Notes: generated from the sequence alone by a model not told the origin. A stretch of DNA of 64,000 nucleotides from Cyanobacteria bacterium FACHB-63 (GCA_014695255.1 JACJNX010000099.1:23447-87446); one strand, 5' to 3'; positions 1 through 9,399 are shown, counted from the stretch's first letter. Translations and numbers: made by a program.

Positions 1-1
1 T

Positions 2-712
2 ACAGGCTGTCTGATCGGATTTGAAGCGCTGATTCGTTGGCAGCATCCGACTCAAGGCTTGAAACCTCCTGGAGATTTTATTGCAGTTGCGGAAGAAACA
101 GGACTGATTACCCGGCTAGACTACTGGGCACTTTGGACGGCTTGCGATCAGCTTGCTAGATGGCAGTCAACCTTTCCTGAGGTTTCTGGGGTGAAGATGA
201 GCGTGAATCTTTCGGCTCTCGATTTGCGCCGATCAGATCTGCTTGAAGAGATCGATCGTGTTCTTGCTCAAACCCGACTGCAAGGCGATTCTCTGACTTT
301 AGAGATTACCGAAAGTATGTTGATTGAGGATACTGAGTCTACCATTCAGTTGCTCGACCAGATAAAAGAACGAGGGATTCAAATTAGTATTGATGACTTT
401 GGCACAGGGTACTCATCGTTAAGCTATCTCCACCGTTTACCGATCGATAACCTCAAGGTTGATCGCTGTTTTGTGCATCAGATTCAGTCCGGTAAACGCA
501 ATCGTCAAATTGTTGAAACAATTGCGGCTTTGAGCAATCAGTTAGAACTGAATACGATCGCGGAGGGCATCGAAACCCAGCAGCAACTCGAAAGGCTCCG
601 AGAGCTAGGCTACAAATTCGGTCAAGGACGATTACTTTCAAAAGCCTTAAGCCAAGAAGCGATCACTACACTCTTATCAAGCCAGCACTTCTATAGAACT
701 GATCTGGCATAG
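2..712 (+). CDS. EAL-domain c-di-GMP phosphodiesterase, C-terminal part
   Basis: The gene runs in from the left edge, and 236 residues of an EAL domain are visible. EAL domains hydrolyse cyclic di-GMP to pGpG in the cytoplasm. The signature elements are present in order: EALIRW near the start, the SVNLS asparagine, LEITES, DDFGTGYSS, KVD, AEGIE and a final GQG. All usual metal and catalytic acids are therefore visible, so an active enzyme is likely. The N-terminal sensor, REC or GGDEF part lies outside the window. A short gap separates it from the convergent VOC gene. Confidence 0.93.
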   Translation, partial: TGCLIGFEALIRWQHPTQGLKPPGDFIAVAEETGLITRLDYWALWTACDQLARWQSTFPEVSGVKMSVNLSALDLRRSDLLEEIDRVLAQTRLQGDSLTLEITESMLIEDTESTIQLLDQIKERGIQISIDDFGTGYSSLSYLHRLPIDNLKVDRCFVHQIQSGKRNRQIVETIAALSNQLELNTIAEGIETQQQLERLRELGYKFGQGRLLSKALSQEAITTLLSSQHFYRTDLA

Positions 713-737
713 ACGTGAGAGGATGTCCAGAATAAGC

Positions 738-771
738 AAAAAAATAAGGAGCAAAGCGTAGTCTTGCTCCT
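738..771 (-). terminator. Intrinsic terminator of the VOC gene
   Basis: AGGAGCAA (747-754) pairs with TTGCTCCT (764-771) around a 9-base loop. Read on the minus strand the hairpin is followed by a T-rich tract, complementary to seven A residues at 738-744. It lies just downstream of the minus-strand VOC gene. Confidence 0.75.
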
Positions 772-792
772 CGCCTCTGGAAAAACTAAACT

Positions 793-1311
793 CTAATTCA
801 CGACTTCTGCAAGCTCTACCACTTGTCCAGAGTAATCTTTTACCAAAAAATTCAGCGGTTTTTCGCGACGAATCTTGTGTTTAATGCCGCGAGATTGAAC
901 ACGCAACAGAATTTGATCGAGGCAATCACGATCGAAGCACACATGCCGCTGACGATCTTTCTCGCCCAGCGTTGCGCCCGAAATCACATGAAGCTGTGTA
1001 TTTTTCTTCAACTGATACCACAATCCATCATTACCATTTCCGCGTGCAGTTGTGCTACCCATCGAACCTGATAAATACATCGGATTAATCCCTGCCGTTC
1101 CTAGCGACTGTTCGTAGTTGTAGTAGTAGTGCAGCGGAACCTCAGCCACCGCCAGTTTCAACATTCCGCCATAAAAATCGCGGGCACTTTCAAGATCGGA
1201 AACCATGACCGTGTGAACCTTGGGTGCGCTCGTCAGGAAAAGCCACATTGCAACGGCATATGCACCGAGCAACATGATCATGATGCCTTGAGTAGAAAAC
1301 AAGCTATCCAT
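793..1311 (-). CDS. Membrane-anchored glyoxalase/VOC-fold protein
   Basis: The 172-residue product has one hydrophobic segment at about residues 9-28, then a glyoxalase/bleomycin-resistance (VOC) fold that opens with KVHTVMVSDLESARDFYGGML and ends with FLVKDYSGQVVELAE. VOC proteins bind a metal and act on varied small molecules; substrate cannot be predicted. The N-terminal hydrophobic helix is unusual for the family and suggests attachment to a membrane. No clear Shine-Dalgarno sequence precedes the ATG. It stands alone, convergent with the EAL gene and divergent from the sigma-like gene. Confidence 0.75.
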   Translation of the reverse strand: MDSLFSTQGIMIMLLGAYAVAMWLFLTSAPKVHTVMVSDLESARDFYGGMLKLAVAEVPLHYYYNYEQSLGTAGINPMYLSGSMGSTTARGNGNDGLWYQLKKNTQLHVISGATLGEKDRQRHVCFDRDCLDQILLRVQSRGIKHKIRREKPLNFLVKDYSGQVVELAEVVN

Positions 1312-1488
1312 AGATTAATGACTAGAGCAACGGGCTGCCTAAAACGTTCCATTTATTCTATCAATACTAAAGCGGAGGCATCCGTAAGCTTTAGGAAAAC
1401 ACAACGAATCTGGGGATGGACGACAAAAAAAATGTGCCGTTTTCGTCATTGCCTGTATATAGTAGTTAACTCGATTCAGGCAGGATCT

Positions 1489-2181
1489 ATGAAGGCCGTC
1501 ACAATTCCAACTTTTTCAGAGGCAAATCATCCGATCGTGAAAGCACTGTTTCATCACAGCGATCAAGAACTGCTGACGCTGTTTCAGCGCTATCCAGATT
1601 CAGGGCAGTTTTTTACGGCGCTGTTTTGTCGCTACAGTCCGCTGGTGTATTCGCTGATTACGCGATCGGCGCGATCGCCTGTTCAAGCAGAATATTTGCT
1701 GGCACTGATTTGGCGGCACGTCTTTCATGAACTGGCTGGAGTCGATTTACGCGCCTTTAGTCAGGGTGCAACGTTTCAAACTTGGCTCTTAGCCGTGACT
1801 GCATCGGGCATTAATGAAGCGGAACTGCCCGCAGTCGAAGAAATCCATTACGATATTCGCGCTTGCTCACCGCCGTTTTGGTGTTATCTCGATCGGGCAC
1901 TAGAACAGATGTCGCCTGCGCTGCGATTAATGGTTGTCATGGCGCAAACGTTTCACTGGAGCGAAACCCGAATTGCGGCATATTTGCAAGCAGAAGGCGA
2001 AGAAATTAGTCCGGAAGAAGTAAAAGTACAACTGCAAGAAGGCTACCAAGCGTTAGAAAAACTTTTACCCGACGATATTAGAACGATTTATCTAGGTGGG
2101 AATGCTAGAGAGCAAGAGTCAGTTTCCGAGTCGGAGGCTGATTCGCTCGATCAAAGCCTAGAAGAACTCGAATTTTTCTAA
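1489..2181 (+). CDS. Sigma-70-like regulator
   Basis: The product is 230 residues from the ATG at 1489; the reading frame is open further upstream, but that part is low-complexity and unlike a start. The N-terminal half (FFTALFCRYSPLVYSLITRSAR and WRHVFHELAG) resembles sigma region 2. The middle (LDRALEQMSPALRLMVVMAQTFHWSETRIAAYL) resembles region 4 with a helix-turn-helix, and the C-terminus is acidic. It looks like a divergent ECF-type sigma factor or sigma-like protein of a cyanobacterial group. It overlaps the next TPR gene by one base (TAATG), so the two are probably translationally coupled. Confidence 0.65.
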   Translation: MKAVTIPTFSEANHPIVKALFHHSDQELLTLFQRYPDSGQFFTALFCRYSPLVYSLITRSARSPVQAEYLLALIWRHVFHELAGVDLRAFSQGATFQTWLLAVTASGINEAELPAVEEIHYDIRACSPPFWCYLDRALEQMSPALRLMVVMAQTFHWSETRIAAYLQAEGEEISPEEVKVQLQEGYQALEKLLPDDIRTIYLGGNAREQESVSESEADSLDQSLEELEFF

Positions 2182-3212
2182 TGTTGAATCTCAAACTCGT
2201 TTGCTCACTTGCGCTCAATTTGGTGATTAGCGGAGCGTTAATTGCGCCCAGCTTCGCCTCAGACCTAACTCGCCAACTGAATCCTGCGTTCGGCACTCAG
2301 GGCACAGCCCGACAAACCGCCGATCGTTTGGTTCAGTCCGGCATTCAAGCGCAGCAAGCTGGAGCACTAGAGCAGGCGCTCTCCAACTGGCGGCAAGCGA
2401 TCGAGCTTTATCACCAAGCGGGTGAAGTGCCGTCGCAGGGGCGCGTTTACGATTTGCTCGGCATGACTTACATCAGTTTAGGGCGGCTGGATGAAGCGGA
2501 GAATGCGTTTCGTCGCAGCTTAGCAACGGCACGAGATGAGGGGAACACCATTCGTCAGATTCACGGCTACAACAATGTGGGGCAAGTGATTCTTCGACGC
2601 GGACAAACCCGTGAGGCGGCACGATCGTTCTCTGAAGGGTTGAGACTAGCGCAAACGATTAAACATCGACCCGGACAGGGCTTATCGCTCAGTAATCTGG
2701 GATTAGCCACTTACGCTCAGGGAAATTATCGCGGCGCGATCGCCTTCCTTGAGCAAGCGCGAGAATTCCGCGATCAGGCAAAAGACCCGATCGGAGCCGC
2801 GAACACGCTGAATCATTTAGGTGAAGCTTATTTGGCGATTGGCGATGCGCGATCGGCATTTAGCGCTCACGATCGAGCCATGACCCTAGCGCGAGAAACC
2901 GGAGATTTACCGTCTCAATTTCGAGCATTTGACGGACTAATGTTGGCATATCGCGGCATGGGACAAGAAACTCGCTTCGTCGAAATGCTCAATCAGCGTC
3001 TGGCAATGGCATCCGAGCGAAACGACAACTGGCAGATGCTCGCTTCCCTGAAAATGATGGCTCAGCATCAGCGGCAAACAGGCAAGTTATCAACCGCAGA
3101 AACCTACTATCAGCAGGCATTTTCGATCGCGCAGAGGCTCAATGCTGCTGAAGAGCAAAGAGAATTAGGCGAGCAACTGAGACAATTGCGATCGCGCAAA
3201 TTCAAATGGTAA
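2181..3212 (+). CDS. Exported tetratricopeptide-repeat protein
   Basis: A 343-residue protein with a signal peptide (about residues 1-27, hydrophobic core then PSFAS-D), followed by at least six TPR units of the GRxYDLLGMTYISLGRLDEAENAFRRSL type, some of Kinesin-light-chain style. TPRs form helical scaffolds for protein partners; the export signal places it in the periplasm or thylakoid lumen. The start codon overlaps the stop of the sigma-like gene, suggesting one operon. One possibility is a lumenal or periplasmic partner of a signalling pathway ending in the sigma-like protein, but this is inference from adjacency only. Confidence 0.8.
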   Translation: MLNLKLVCSLALNLVISGALIAPSFASDLTRQLNPAFGTQGTARQTADRLVQSGIQAQQAGALEQALSNWRQAIELYHQAGEVPSQGRVYDLLGMTYISLGRLDEAENAFRRSLATARDEGNTIRQIHGYNNVGQVILRRGQTREAARSFSEGLRLAQTIKHRPGQGLSLSNLGLATYAQGNYRGAIAFLEQAREFRDQAKDPIGAANTLNHLGEAYLAIGDARSAFSAHDRAMTLARETGDLPSQFRAFDGLMLAYRGMGQETRFVEMLNQRLAMASERNDNWQMLASLKMMAQHQRQTGKLSTAETYYQQAFSIAQRLNAAEEQRELGEQLRQLRSRKFKW

Positions 3213-3284
3213 CGAGCTTAAAATTCTGAACTGACTGTAATAGAGTGCTTCACTCCGCTTTAGGGAGCGGCTTAGATTTGGCAC

Positions 3285-3307
3285 TGGAGCGAACAGAGTT
3301 CGCTCCA
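3285..3307. terminator. Hairpin between convergent TPR gene and frr
   Basis: TGGAGCGAAC (3285-3294) and GTTCGCTCCA (3298-3307) form a perfect 10-bp stem with a 3-base loop between two convergent genes. There is no strong T-tract on either side, so it may stop transcription weakly or protect 3' ends. Confidence 0.5.
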
Positions 3308-3314
3308 CGTCGGG

Positions 3315-3863
3315 TTAGACGGTCATAATGTCTTTTTCTTTCTCAGCTAAGACTTTTTCCACCTCAGCGATATATTTATCCGTCAGCTTCTGAATCTTCT
3401 CCTGCGTGTCGCGAGACTGGTCTTCAGAAACCTCCTTGTCTTTTTCCTGCTTCTTCACCGCATCCACGCCATCCCGCCGGATGTTACGGATCGAAACTTT
3501 TCCGGCTTCTGCATACTTCGCTGCCAGCTTGACCAGTTCTTTGCGTCGATCGCTCGTCAGCGGTGGGATGTTCAACCGGATCGATTGACCGTCGTTATTC
3601 GGCGTTAAACCGATGTCTGAGAGCGAAATCGCCTTTTCGATCGCGCTCATGCTGCTGCGATCGTAGGGCTGAATTTGAATCGTGGTTGAATCCGGTGTAG
3701 AAATATTCGCCAACTGTTTCAGCGGCGTTTCCGTCCCGTAGTATTCGACGGTAATTTTGTCGAGCAAACTCGAATTCGCACGACCCGTGCGAATCGTATT
3801 GAAATCGCGGCGAACAGCCTCGATCGCCTTTTTCATATGGTCTTCAACGTCAGCAAACTTCAC
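3315..3863 (-). CDS. frr: Ribosome recycling factor
   Basis: The 182-residue protein matches the usual length of RRF, which with EF-G splits post-termination ribosomes. The family pattern is clear: an N-terminal helix ([23 protein letters not shown]), [39 protein letters not shown] and a C-terminal coiled helix ending [10 protein letters not shown] chose the GTG at 3863 because it begins the canonical N-terminus and has a CGGAGG Shine-Dalgarno sequence just upstream, which lies inside the end of pyrH. The two genes overlap by 14 bases, the conserved pyrH-frr operon order. Confidence 0.97.
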   Translation of the reverse strand: MKFADVEDHMKKAIEAVRRDFNTIRTGRANSSLLDKITVEYYGTETPLKQLANISTPDSTTIQIQPYDRSSMSAIEKAISLSDIGLTPNNDGQSIRLNIPPLTSDRRKELVKLAAKYAEAGKVSIRNIRRDGVDAVKKQEKDKEVSEDQSRDTQEKIQKLTDKYIAEVEKVLAEKEKDIMTV

Positions 3864-4578
3864 AAAAACCTCCGACAATGGTTCCGATAGATTCTCCTGT
3901 GACTGCCCGCTTAATATTTCCGCGCACAGACAAGTCAAATACGATAATGGGGATATCGTTATCTTTACACAATGCGATCGCGGTGCTGTCCATGACCTGC
4001 AAATCCTGCATTAAGACGTGCGAGTAGGTTAAGCTCTGGTATCGTTTGGCAGCGGGATTTTTAACCGGATCAGAGTCGTAGACTCCATCTACTTTTGTCG
4101 CTTTAAACAGCACTTCTGCGTTGATTTCGGCGGCTCTCAAGGCGGCGGTGGTGTCGGTTGTGAAGAACGGATTGCCGGAACCCGCTCCAAAAACGACGAC
4201 TCTTCCTTTTTCCAAATGCCGGATGGCGCGGCGACGGATATACGGTTCCGCTACTTCTTGCATTGCGATCGCGGTTTGGACTCGGGTTTGAATGCCGATC
4301 TGCTCTAGCGCATCTTGCAGCGTCATGGCGTTCATGACCGTAGCGATCATACCGATATAGTCAGCGGTGGCGCGTTCCATGCCTGCGGCTGCACCCTTCA
4401 TTCCCCGGAAAATATTTCCGCCACCGACGACGATCGCGACTTGAATTCCTTCTTGGACGAGTTCTGCCACTTCTTCGGCAATGCCATGAACGACGGCAGG
4501 ATCAATCCCGTAGGAAAGCTCTCCCATTAGAGCTTCACCGCTAAGTTTCAGCAAAATCCGCCGATACGTGACTCCCAT
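3850..4578 (-). CDS. pyrH: UMP kinase
   Basis: Hexameric bacterial UMP kinase (amino-acid-kinase fold) phosphorylates UMP to UDP for pyrimidine nucleotide synthesis. The 242-residue product shows [14 protein letters not shown] at the N-terminus, [10 protein letters not shown], the [12 protein letters not shown] segment, [21 protein letters not shown] and VDGVYDSDP. An earlier TTG at 4605 would add nine residues but the ATG at 4578 gives the standard start. It is the first gene of the pyrH-frr pair, and its last codons contain the frr ribosome-binding site. Confidence 0.96.
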   Translation of the reverse strand: MGVTYRRILLKLSGEALMGELSYGIDPAVVHGIAEEVAELVQEGIQVAIVVGGGNIFRGMKGAAAGMERATADYIGMIATVMNAMTLQDALEQIGIQTRVQTAIAMQEVAEPYIRRRAIRHLEKGRVVVFGAGSGNPFFTTDTTAALRAAEINAEVLFKATKVDGVYDSDPVKNPAAKRYQSLTYSHVLMQDLQVMDSTAIALCKDNDIPIIVFDLSVRGNIKRAVTGESIGTIVGGFCEVC

Positions 4579-4779
4579 GTATTTTTTTGTCGATAGTTGT
4601 TCCAACTAAAGATAGCAGTTGATCGGAATTTTGTGACCCTATTTGGCGATCGAGTCCCAATTTTTGACGCGCTAAACTGAGGCAAAAACTAGGTTGTTCA
4701 GGGGGTGGCTCAAACTCTAGCAGTTCCAGATCATAGTGACGGATGCAATGTGTTGCAACTTTTACAGCGTTTGAAAGTT

Positions 4780-5670
4780 TTATGGAAGCGTTGAAAACTC
4801 AAGAATACGTTTTGCGGTGAGTTCGGGTTTTTCGAGGTGGGGAACATGACCGCATTGTTCGATCCAGATGAGTTTGCTGTTGGCGATCGCGCTTTCAAAT
4901 CGAGTTGCGTCTTTCGTGCCTAAAATCTGATCCGAATCGCCCCAAAGAATTAAAGTTGGGCAATTAATCTGAGAAATTTTATTGCTCAAGAAGTTATAGC
5001 CACCGCTCTTTGTAAACGCAATTAGGGCTTCATTCCAACGAGAAAGCTTCAAATGCAGAGCAGCACAAAGTTCGGTATCTGTGGTGACAAAGGCTGGATC
5101 GTAATAAGCTTTCAGACTGACACTGCGCCGCACATTCGGTCGTCTGAGAAATTCGGTGGCAAGATAGCCGAGTGGAGGAATGAGGAATTTACCGATCGCA
5201 GGTCCCGCCGCAAATCCTGCACTGTCGAGTAGAACTAATTTCGCAACCGCATCGGGATAAGTCAGAGCGAAGTCGATCGCCGCTGCTCCTCCCATTGATG
5301 CGCCTACTAAAATCACAGGCTGATCAATCTTCGCTTTCCAAAAGTCATAGAGATGCGTTTTGATTGCTTCTGGGCTGAAGGGCGTATTAACGGGGCGATC
5401 GGTAAATCCAAATCCGAGCAGATCGACTATCCAAGTGTCATGATGTGCAGTCAGTTCCGGTAACAATCGGCGGAATTCAAACACGGAACTATCAAAGCCA
5501 TGCAGCAAGAGAATCGGAACACCACCTTCGCCTTGATGCACGTATGCGGTTTCGATCGGTTCTAAGCTGATTGAGGTGGAAATAGGCGATCGCTGAATTT
5601 GACGAGCGAGTGCGATCGAGGTTTCTTCGGTGAGTTGGGCGACTTCGGACGGTAGAAAGCTTTCAAACAT
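4780..5670 (-). CDS. Alpha/beta-fold hydrolase
   Basis: A 296-residue alpha/beta hydrolase. Visible are the oxyanion-strand motif LLLHGFDSS, the nucleophile elbow GASMGG (serine in the centre), a late acid in WGDSDQIL and the catalytic histidine in CGHVPHLEKP. The family covers esterases, epoxide hydrolases and lipases; the substrate is not readable. Its 5' end faces the 21-bp repeat array and the divergent aldo/keto reductase gene, so the array lies in its promoter region. Confidence 0.88.
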   Translation of the reverse strand: MFESFLPSEVAQLTEETSIALARQIQRSPISTSISLEPIETAYVHQGEGGVPILLLHGFDSSVFEFRRLLPELTAHHDTWIVDLLGFGFTDRPVNTPFSPEAIKTHLYDFWKAKIDQPVILVGASMGGAAAIDFALTYPDAVAKLVLLDSAGFAAGPAIGKFLIPPLGYLATEFLRRPNVRRSVSLKAYYDPAFVTTDTELCAALHLKLSRWNEALIAFTKSGGYNFLSNKISQINCPTLILWGDSDQILGTKDATRFESAIANSKLIWIEQCGHVPHLEKPELTAKRILEFSTLP

Positions 5671-5822
5671 TGATCAATACAAGAGTTGCAGTCTGATTCA
5701 TTGTAGAACGAGCGTTGCAGCCTTATATCATCAGACTGAATCGGCTTTCTGCATGGTTGCTTTTTGCCTCACACGAACTCAGGTATTTGTGCAGAACGAT
5801 CAGATTGCAGTATTTTCCGAAG

Positions 5823-6053
5823 CGATGGGGCGACAGCGAGTAGGTTTACTGAGAAAATTACGGCGTTTGTGGCGAATGTTGTACTGTTCGTGGCGAATGT
5901 CATAAGATTTGTGGCGAATGTTGTAACGTTCGTGGCGAATGCTGCGGTTTTCACCAAGAACGGTTTAACGATCGTCACGACAAGTTAAACCGATACGATG
6001 ACAAGCAAAGCAGATACGGCGACAAGCTGAATCGATGCGACGACAAGCAGGTG
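5823..6053. repeat. Array 1: imperfect 21-bp tandem repeats in a divergent promoter
   Basis: Nine adjoining 21-bp units run in strict register from 5865 to 6053, and two or more degenerate units precede them from 5823. The first four share a core close to TTCGTGGCGAATGTTGTAA, later ones a core close to CGATACGACGACAAGC. Many units contain a short dyad (TTCG-TGG-CGAA, or TCGT-C-ACGA). The length of 21 bases is two helical turns, so every unit would show the same face of the helix. The array fills most of the 510-base gap between the divergent hydrolase and aldo/keto reductase genes. Weak reading frames of seven-residue periodicity cross it but have no start signals. Confidence 0.85.
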
Positions 6054-6180
6054 AGGTCTGCATCAGCTTGGCTTAATCTTATCTCATCTGATAGAGGAGC
6101 AAGACTCGATCGCTTTCTAAGATGGTTCGGCTAGATCAATCAATTGCTTCAAATTGCAATTTAATTACAGGGAAATCAGG

Positions 6181-7140
6181 ATGAAATATCGCAAGTTAGG
6201 AAACAGTGATCTCAACGCTTCAGAGATTATTTTAGGTTCTTGGTTAACTTATAGCGGCGGTGTAGAACGACAAAAAGCGGAAGCTTGTATTCATAAAGCG
6301 TTTGATGTCGGCATTAACTTTATTGATACTGCAAACGTCTATGGACGCGGTGCCGCAGAATCGCTATTAGGGGAAGTGTTGCAGGGGGTCGATCGTTCCT
6401 CCTACATTCTGGCAACGAAGGTTTACTTTCCGATGTCTGATGTCGATCGAGGATTATCTGCTGCTCAAATTCACAAACAGATTGATGCTTCGCTGCAACG
6501 CCTCAAAACTGATTACGTCGATTTGTATCAATGCCATCGCTATGATACAGAGACTCCGCTAGAGGAAACAATGGAAGCCTTAACGGAAGTCGTTCGGCAA
6601 GGAAAAGCGCGATACATTGGCTTTAGTGAGTGGAATCCATCGCAGATTCAAGCGGCGTTGAACCTTCCGAATGTTGAAAAGTTTGTGTCGAGTCAACCGC
6701 AGTATTCGATGTTGTGGCGCAAACCAGAAGCGGAAGTGTTTCCGTTGTGTGCGGCGAATGGAATTGGTCAGATTGTTTGGTCTCCGATCGCTCAAGGAGT
6801 GCTTACCGGCAAGTACAAACCGGGTGAAGCAATTCCTGAAGATTCGCGGGCAGCAAACGATAAGATGAACGGGTTTATGAGTGATTTGCTCAGCGATCGC
6901 GTCTTGAGTGCCGTGCAGAACTTAAAGCCGATCGCACAACAGCTAAACATTTCAATGGCACAACTAGCTTTAGCCTGGGTGTTGCGTGATCAGCGAGTTA
7001 CGAGTGCAATTATCGGTGCAAGTCGTCCAGAGCAGGTCGTCGATAACGCGGCGGCAGTTGATGTGAACTTAACCGATGACGTGCTGAAAGAGATCGATCG
7101 CATTCTGGAGCCAGCTTTGCCTCAAACTGCGGCGCGATAA
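6181..7140 (+). CDS. Aldo/keto reductase
   Basis: A 319-residue NADPH-dependent (beta/alpha)8 oxidoreductase of the potassium-channel-beta/YghZ-like type. The expected tetrad is visible: the aspartate in NFIDTANVYG, the tyrosine in the same motif, the lysine in ILATKVYF and the histidine in LYQCHRYD. The C-terminus carries the cofactor-binding IIGASRPEQV motif. The start at 6181 gives the canonical MKYRKLG N-terminus; an upstream codon in frame adds nine unlikely residues. Physiological substrate unknown. Its promoter lies beside array 1. Confidence 0.92.
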   Translation: MKYRKLGNSDLNASEIILGSWLTYSGGVERQKAEACIHKAFDVGINFIDTANVYGRGAAESLLGEVLQGVDRSSYILATKVYFPMSDVDRGLSAAQIHKQIDASLQRLKTDYVDLYQCHRYDTETPLEETMEALTEVVRQGKARYIGFSEWNPSQIQAALNLPNVEKFVSSQPQYSMLWRKPEAEVFPLCAANGIGQIVWSPIAQGVLTGKYKPGEAIPEDSRAANDKMNGFMSDLLSDRVLSAVQNLKPIAQQLNISMAQLALAWVLRDQRVTSAIIGASRPEQVVDNAAAVDVNLTDDVLKEIDRILEPALPQTAAR

Positions 7141-7152
7141 TTGAACAATGCT

Positions 7153-7179
7153 GGGATTCGTCGAATTGGGGCGAATCCC
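7153..7179 (+). terminator. Hairpin after the aldo/keto reductase gene
   Basis: GGGATTCG (7153-7160) pairs with CGAATCCC (7172-7179), enclosed by a weaker TGAAC/GTTCA pair. It lies 13 bases past the stop codon. No strong T-tract follows. Confidence 0.5.
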
Positions 7180-7289
7180 TCAACAGTTCAGTGGGTCAAT
7201 CACGCAAGAAGTTTACTTTCTCAATGCTTTGCGCCCACATTTCCTTGTCAGAATTGTATAAATTATTTATCTATGCACGATTGCACATT

Positions 7290-7499
7290 ATGACTGAAAT
7301 CGTATTTCTTATCGAAGATGCACCCGAAGGCGGTTATACTGCTCGCGCCTTGAGCGAATCAATCTTTACCGAAGCTGATGACATCGATCGCCTACGTGAA
7401 GAAATCCGCGATGCCGTTAGATGCCACTTTCCAGACGAACAAGCTCGTCCTAAACTCATTCGTCTACATTTCGTGCGAGATGAGGTTATCGCCTCGTGA
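7290..7499 (+). CDS. hicB: HicB-like antitoxin
   Basis: The 69-residue product (MTEIVFLIEDAPEGGYTARAL at its N-terminus) has the partial RNase-H-like HicB fold, which neutralises HicA. The ATG at 7290 is preferred because it starts directly on the conserved first strand; the frame is open upstream without family similarity. It precedes and overlaps the toxin gene by four bases (GTGA). This antitoxin-first order is the reverse of the E. coli hicAB locus but is common in cyanobacteria. Confidence 0.82.
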   Translation: MTEIVFLIEDAPEGGYTARALSESIFTEADDIDRLREEIRDAVRCHFPDEQARPKLIRLHFVRDEVIAS

Positions 7500-7741
7500 A
7501 ACTTCCGCGAGACCTTTCTGGTTCAGAACTTGCCAAGCGGCTCAAACGGTTTGAATACGTCATTGATCATCAAACAGGCAGCCATATCCGCTTAACGACA
7601 CAACAAAACGGAGAACATCACATTACAATTCCTGCCCACGATCCGCTCAAGGTTGGAACTCTTTCCGCAATTCTGAGGGATATTGCTGAGCATTTAGATT
7701 TAAGCCGTGATGATCTGATTGCTGAACTATTTCAGAAATAG
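7496..7741 (+). CDS. hicA: HicA-like mRNA interferase toxin
   Basis: An 81-residue HicA-family protein with a dsRBD-like fold. The key stretch is HQTGSHIRLTT, with the catalytic histidine in the G-S-H motif, followed by HHITIPAHDPLKVGTLSAILRDI. HicA cleaves mRNA when freed from HicB. Translation starts at a GTG whose last two bases form the stop of the antitoxin gene, so toxin synthesis should depend on translation of hicB. It is slightly longer than the usual 60-70 residues. Confidence 0.85.
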   Translation: MKLPRDLSGSELAKRLKRFEYVIDHQTGSHIRLTTQQNGEHHITIPAHDPLKVGTLSAILRDIAEHLDLSRDDLIAELFQK

Positions 7742-7761
7742 CGAGACCAAATCCTAAATGC

Positions 7762-9399
7762 TCACTCTAATCCGTGACTCTTCCCAATGACCCAATGCCG
7801 CTTGAAGAATCGCGCCAGACTAGATTCTTCAAGCGATAGATAGATCGGGCGACCGTGTGGACAAGTGCGTGGATTGCGGGTTTTCTGCCAGCGATCAAGC
7901 AAAGATTGCATTTCTTCGATCGACAATGGCACTCCATTGCGAATTGCACTCCGACAAGCGACCGCGACCTGAGCCGCCTGCAAATCTCCGCCTAAACTGA
8001 GTTCGATCAATGCAGCGGTACAGTCTTCGCGTTGAATCAGTAGCTCAGGAGCCGATCGTACTGCCCAAAGTTGCTCTCCGAATGGGTCAACTTCAATGCC
8101 AATTCGTTGTAACTGTTCGATCTGAGACATAGAGAGTTGATTGAGAACGATCGCAGGTTCAAGCGGAATCAGTTGCCAGCGATCGCTAATCTCTTCAAAC
8201 AAAACGCGCTCATGGGCGATGTGCTGCTCAATTAACCACATTCCTGAAGGATGCTCTGCCAGAATGTAGCGGTTGTGAACTTGGGTCAGTGCTTTGAGTG
8301 GAAATAAAGCCGAAGGTTCAGCCGGAATCTCACGCGAGACATGATAGCCTGCATCCGATTCAGCCGCTTTGATCAGTTGGCTCACTTGTGAAGTGTAGAG
8401 GCTATCGGGAACAGCTTCGGGATTGATGCGGAGCGCTTGAGCGATCGCGCCCTTTACCCGCTCTTTCCAATCATCGAGATTGTGTAAGTACACTTCAGCT
8501 TTGGCAGGATGGCGATTCCAGTCGATGTGTTCGGGGTTGAGTTGCAGATGAACCAAACAAATCGGATGTCGATCGCGGGGTAATGTTCTGCGAAATGCGC
8601 CTAAGATGGTTTGCTCTAGCTCTGGAAATTGCACAAATCGACCATTAATCGCAACTCTCACCCAATCGGGACGATGCCGTGAGGTGCGATCGGGGAGTCC
8701 TAACACTAAAGAAAGTGCAGCAGACCGAAGCTCAGTTAAATCATCAATTCGCACATCTTTTAATAGTTGCGGTAACAAGTCCTTTGCAGAGTTACCTGCC
8801 CAAAGATTGAACCATAATCGATCGTTTTGATAGACCTGCCAAGTAATGTGTGGATGAGCTAAAGCAATTTGATAAATCGTTTGTTGAACTGCTTTTAACT
8901 GTTGTGAGGTAGAGGGTAATCCTTCGCGTCTGGCTTCCCAGGTTTCAAACAAGCGATCGACAATCACAATCGTTCCGGGTGCGATCGCAACGGATTCGAC
9001 TTGATCGACTGCTCCTTCAGTCGTGTAAGCCACACGCCAGCCTGCATCATCAGGGGTACGACTCAGAATTTCTAGCTTTGAGAGTTGAGCTAGACTGTGC
9101 AAAGCTTCACCCCGAAATCCTAAGCTTTGAATCTGCCATAAATCGGCGCGATCGCGAATTTTGCTGGTACTGTGTGGCTGTGCCGCTTGGCGTAAATTCT
9201 CTAAATTCATGCCTGCACCATTATCCGCGACTCGTACCCGCCATTGGTCAGCCCAAATTGAAACAGTAAGGCGTGTGGCTCCGGCATCGATCGCATTTTC
9301 AACGAGTTCGCGCACGACTGCGGCAAGAGAATCGATCACTTCTCCGGCAGCAATGAGGTGAACGACTTCGATCGGTAGTGGTTGAATCTGATGTCCCAT
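7762..9399 (-). CDS. mutL: DNA mismatch repair protein MutL
   Basis: A 545-residue GHKL ATPase that links MutS mismatch recognition to strand removal. The ATP motifs are clear: ELVENAIDAGAT, DNGAGM and GFRGEAL. The C-terminal domain has EQHIAHERVLFEE where endonuclease-type MutL proteins have DQHA(x)2E(x)4E, plus ACRSAIRNG and CPHGRP. The first aspartate is glutamate and the alanine is isoleucine, so nicking activity is uncertain. Its promoter region holds the second 21-bp array, shared with the divergent NACHT gene. Confidence 0.96.
   Translation of the reverse strand: MGHQIQPLPIEVVHLIAAGEVIDSLAAVVRELVENAIDAGATRLTVSIWADQWRVRVADNGAGMNLENLRQAAQPHSTSKIRDRADLWQIQSLGFRGEALHSLAQLSKLEILSRTPDDAGWRVAYTTEGAVDQVESVAIAPGTIVIVDRLFETWEARREGLPSTSQQLKAVQQTIYQIALAHPHITWQVYQNDRLWFNLWAGNSAKDLLPQLLKDVRIDDLTELRSAALSLVLGLPDRTSRHRPDWVRVAINGRFVQFPELEQTILGAFRRTLPRDRHPICLVHLQLNPEHIDWNRHPAKAEVYLHNLDDWKERVKGAIAQALRINPEAVPDSLYTSQVSQLIKAAESDAGYHVSREIPAEPSALFPLKALTQVHNRYILAEHPSGMWLIEQHIAHERVLFEEISDRWQLIPLEPAIVLNQLSMSQIEQLQRIGIEVDPFGEQLWAVRSAPELLIQREDCTAALIELSLGGDLQAAQVAVACRSAIRNGVPLSIEEMQSLLDRWQKTRNPRTCPHGRPIYLSLEESSLARFFKRHWVIGKSHGLE

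Noticed and set aside
5764..5988. ORFs on both strands through array 1
   Set aside because: Open only because the 21-bp period keeps stops out; no start signals and composition unlike neighbours.
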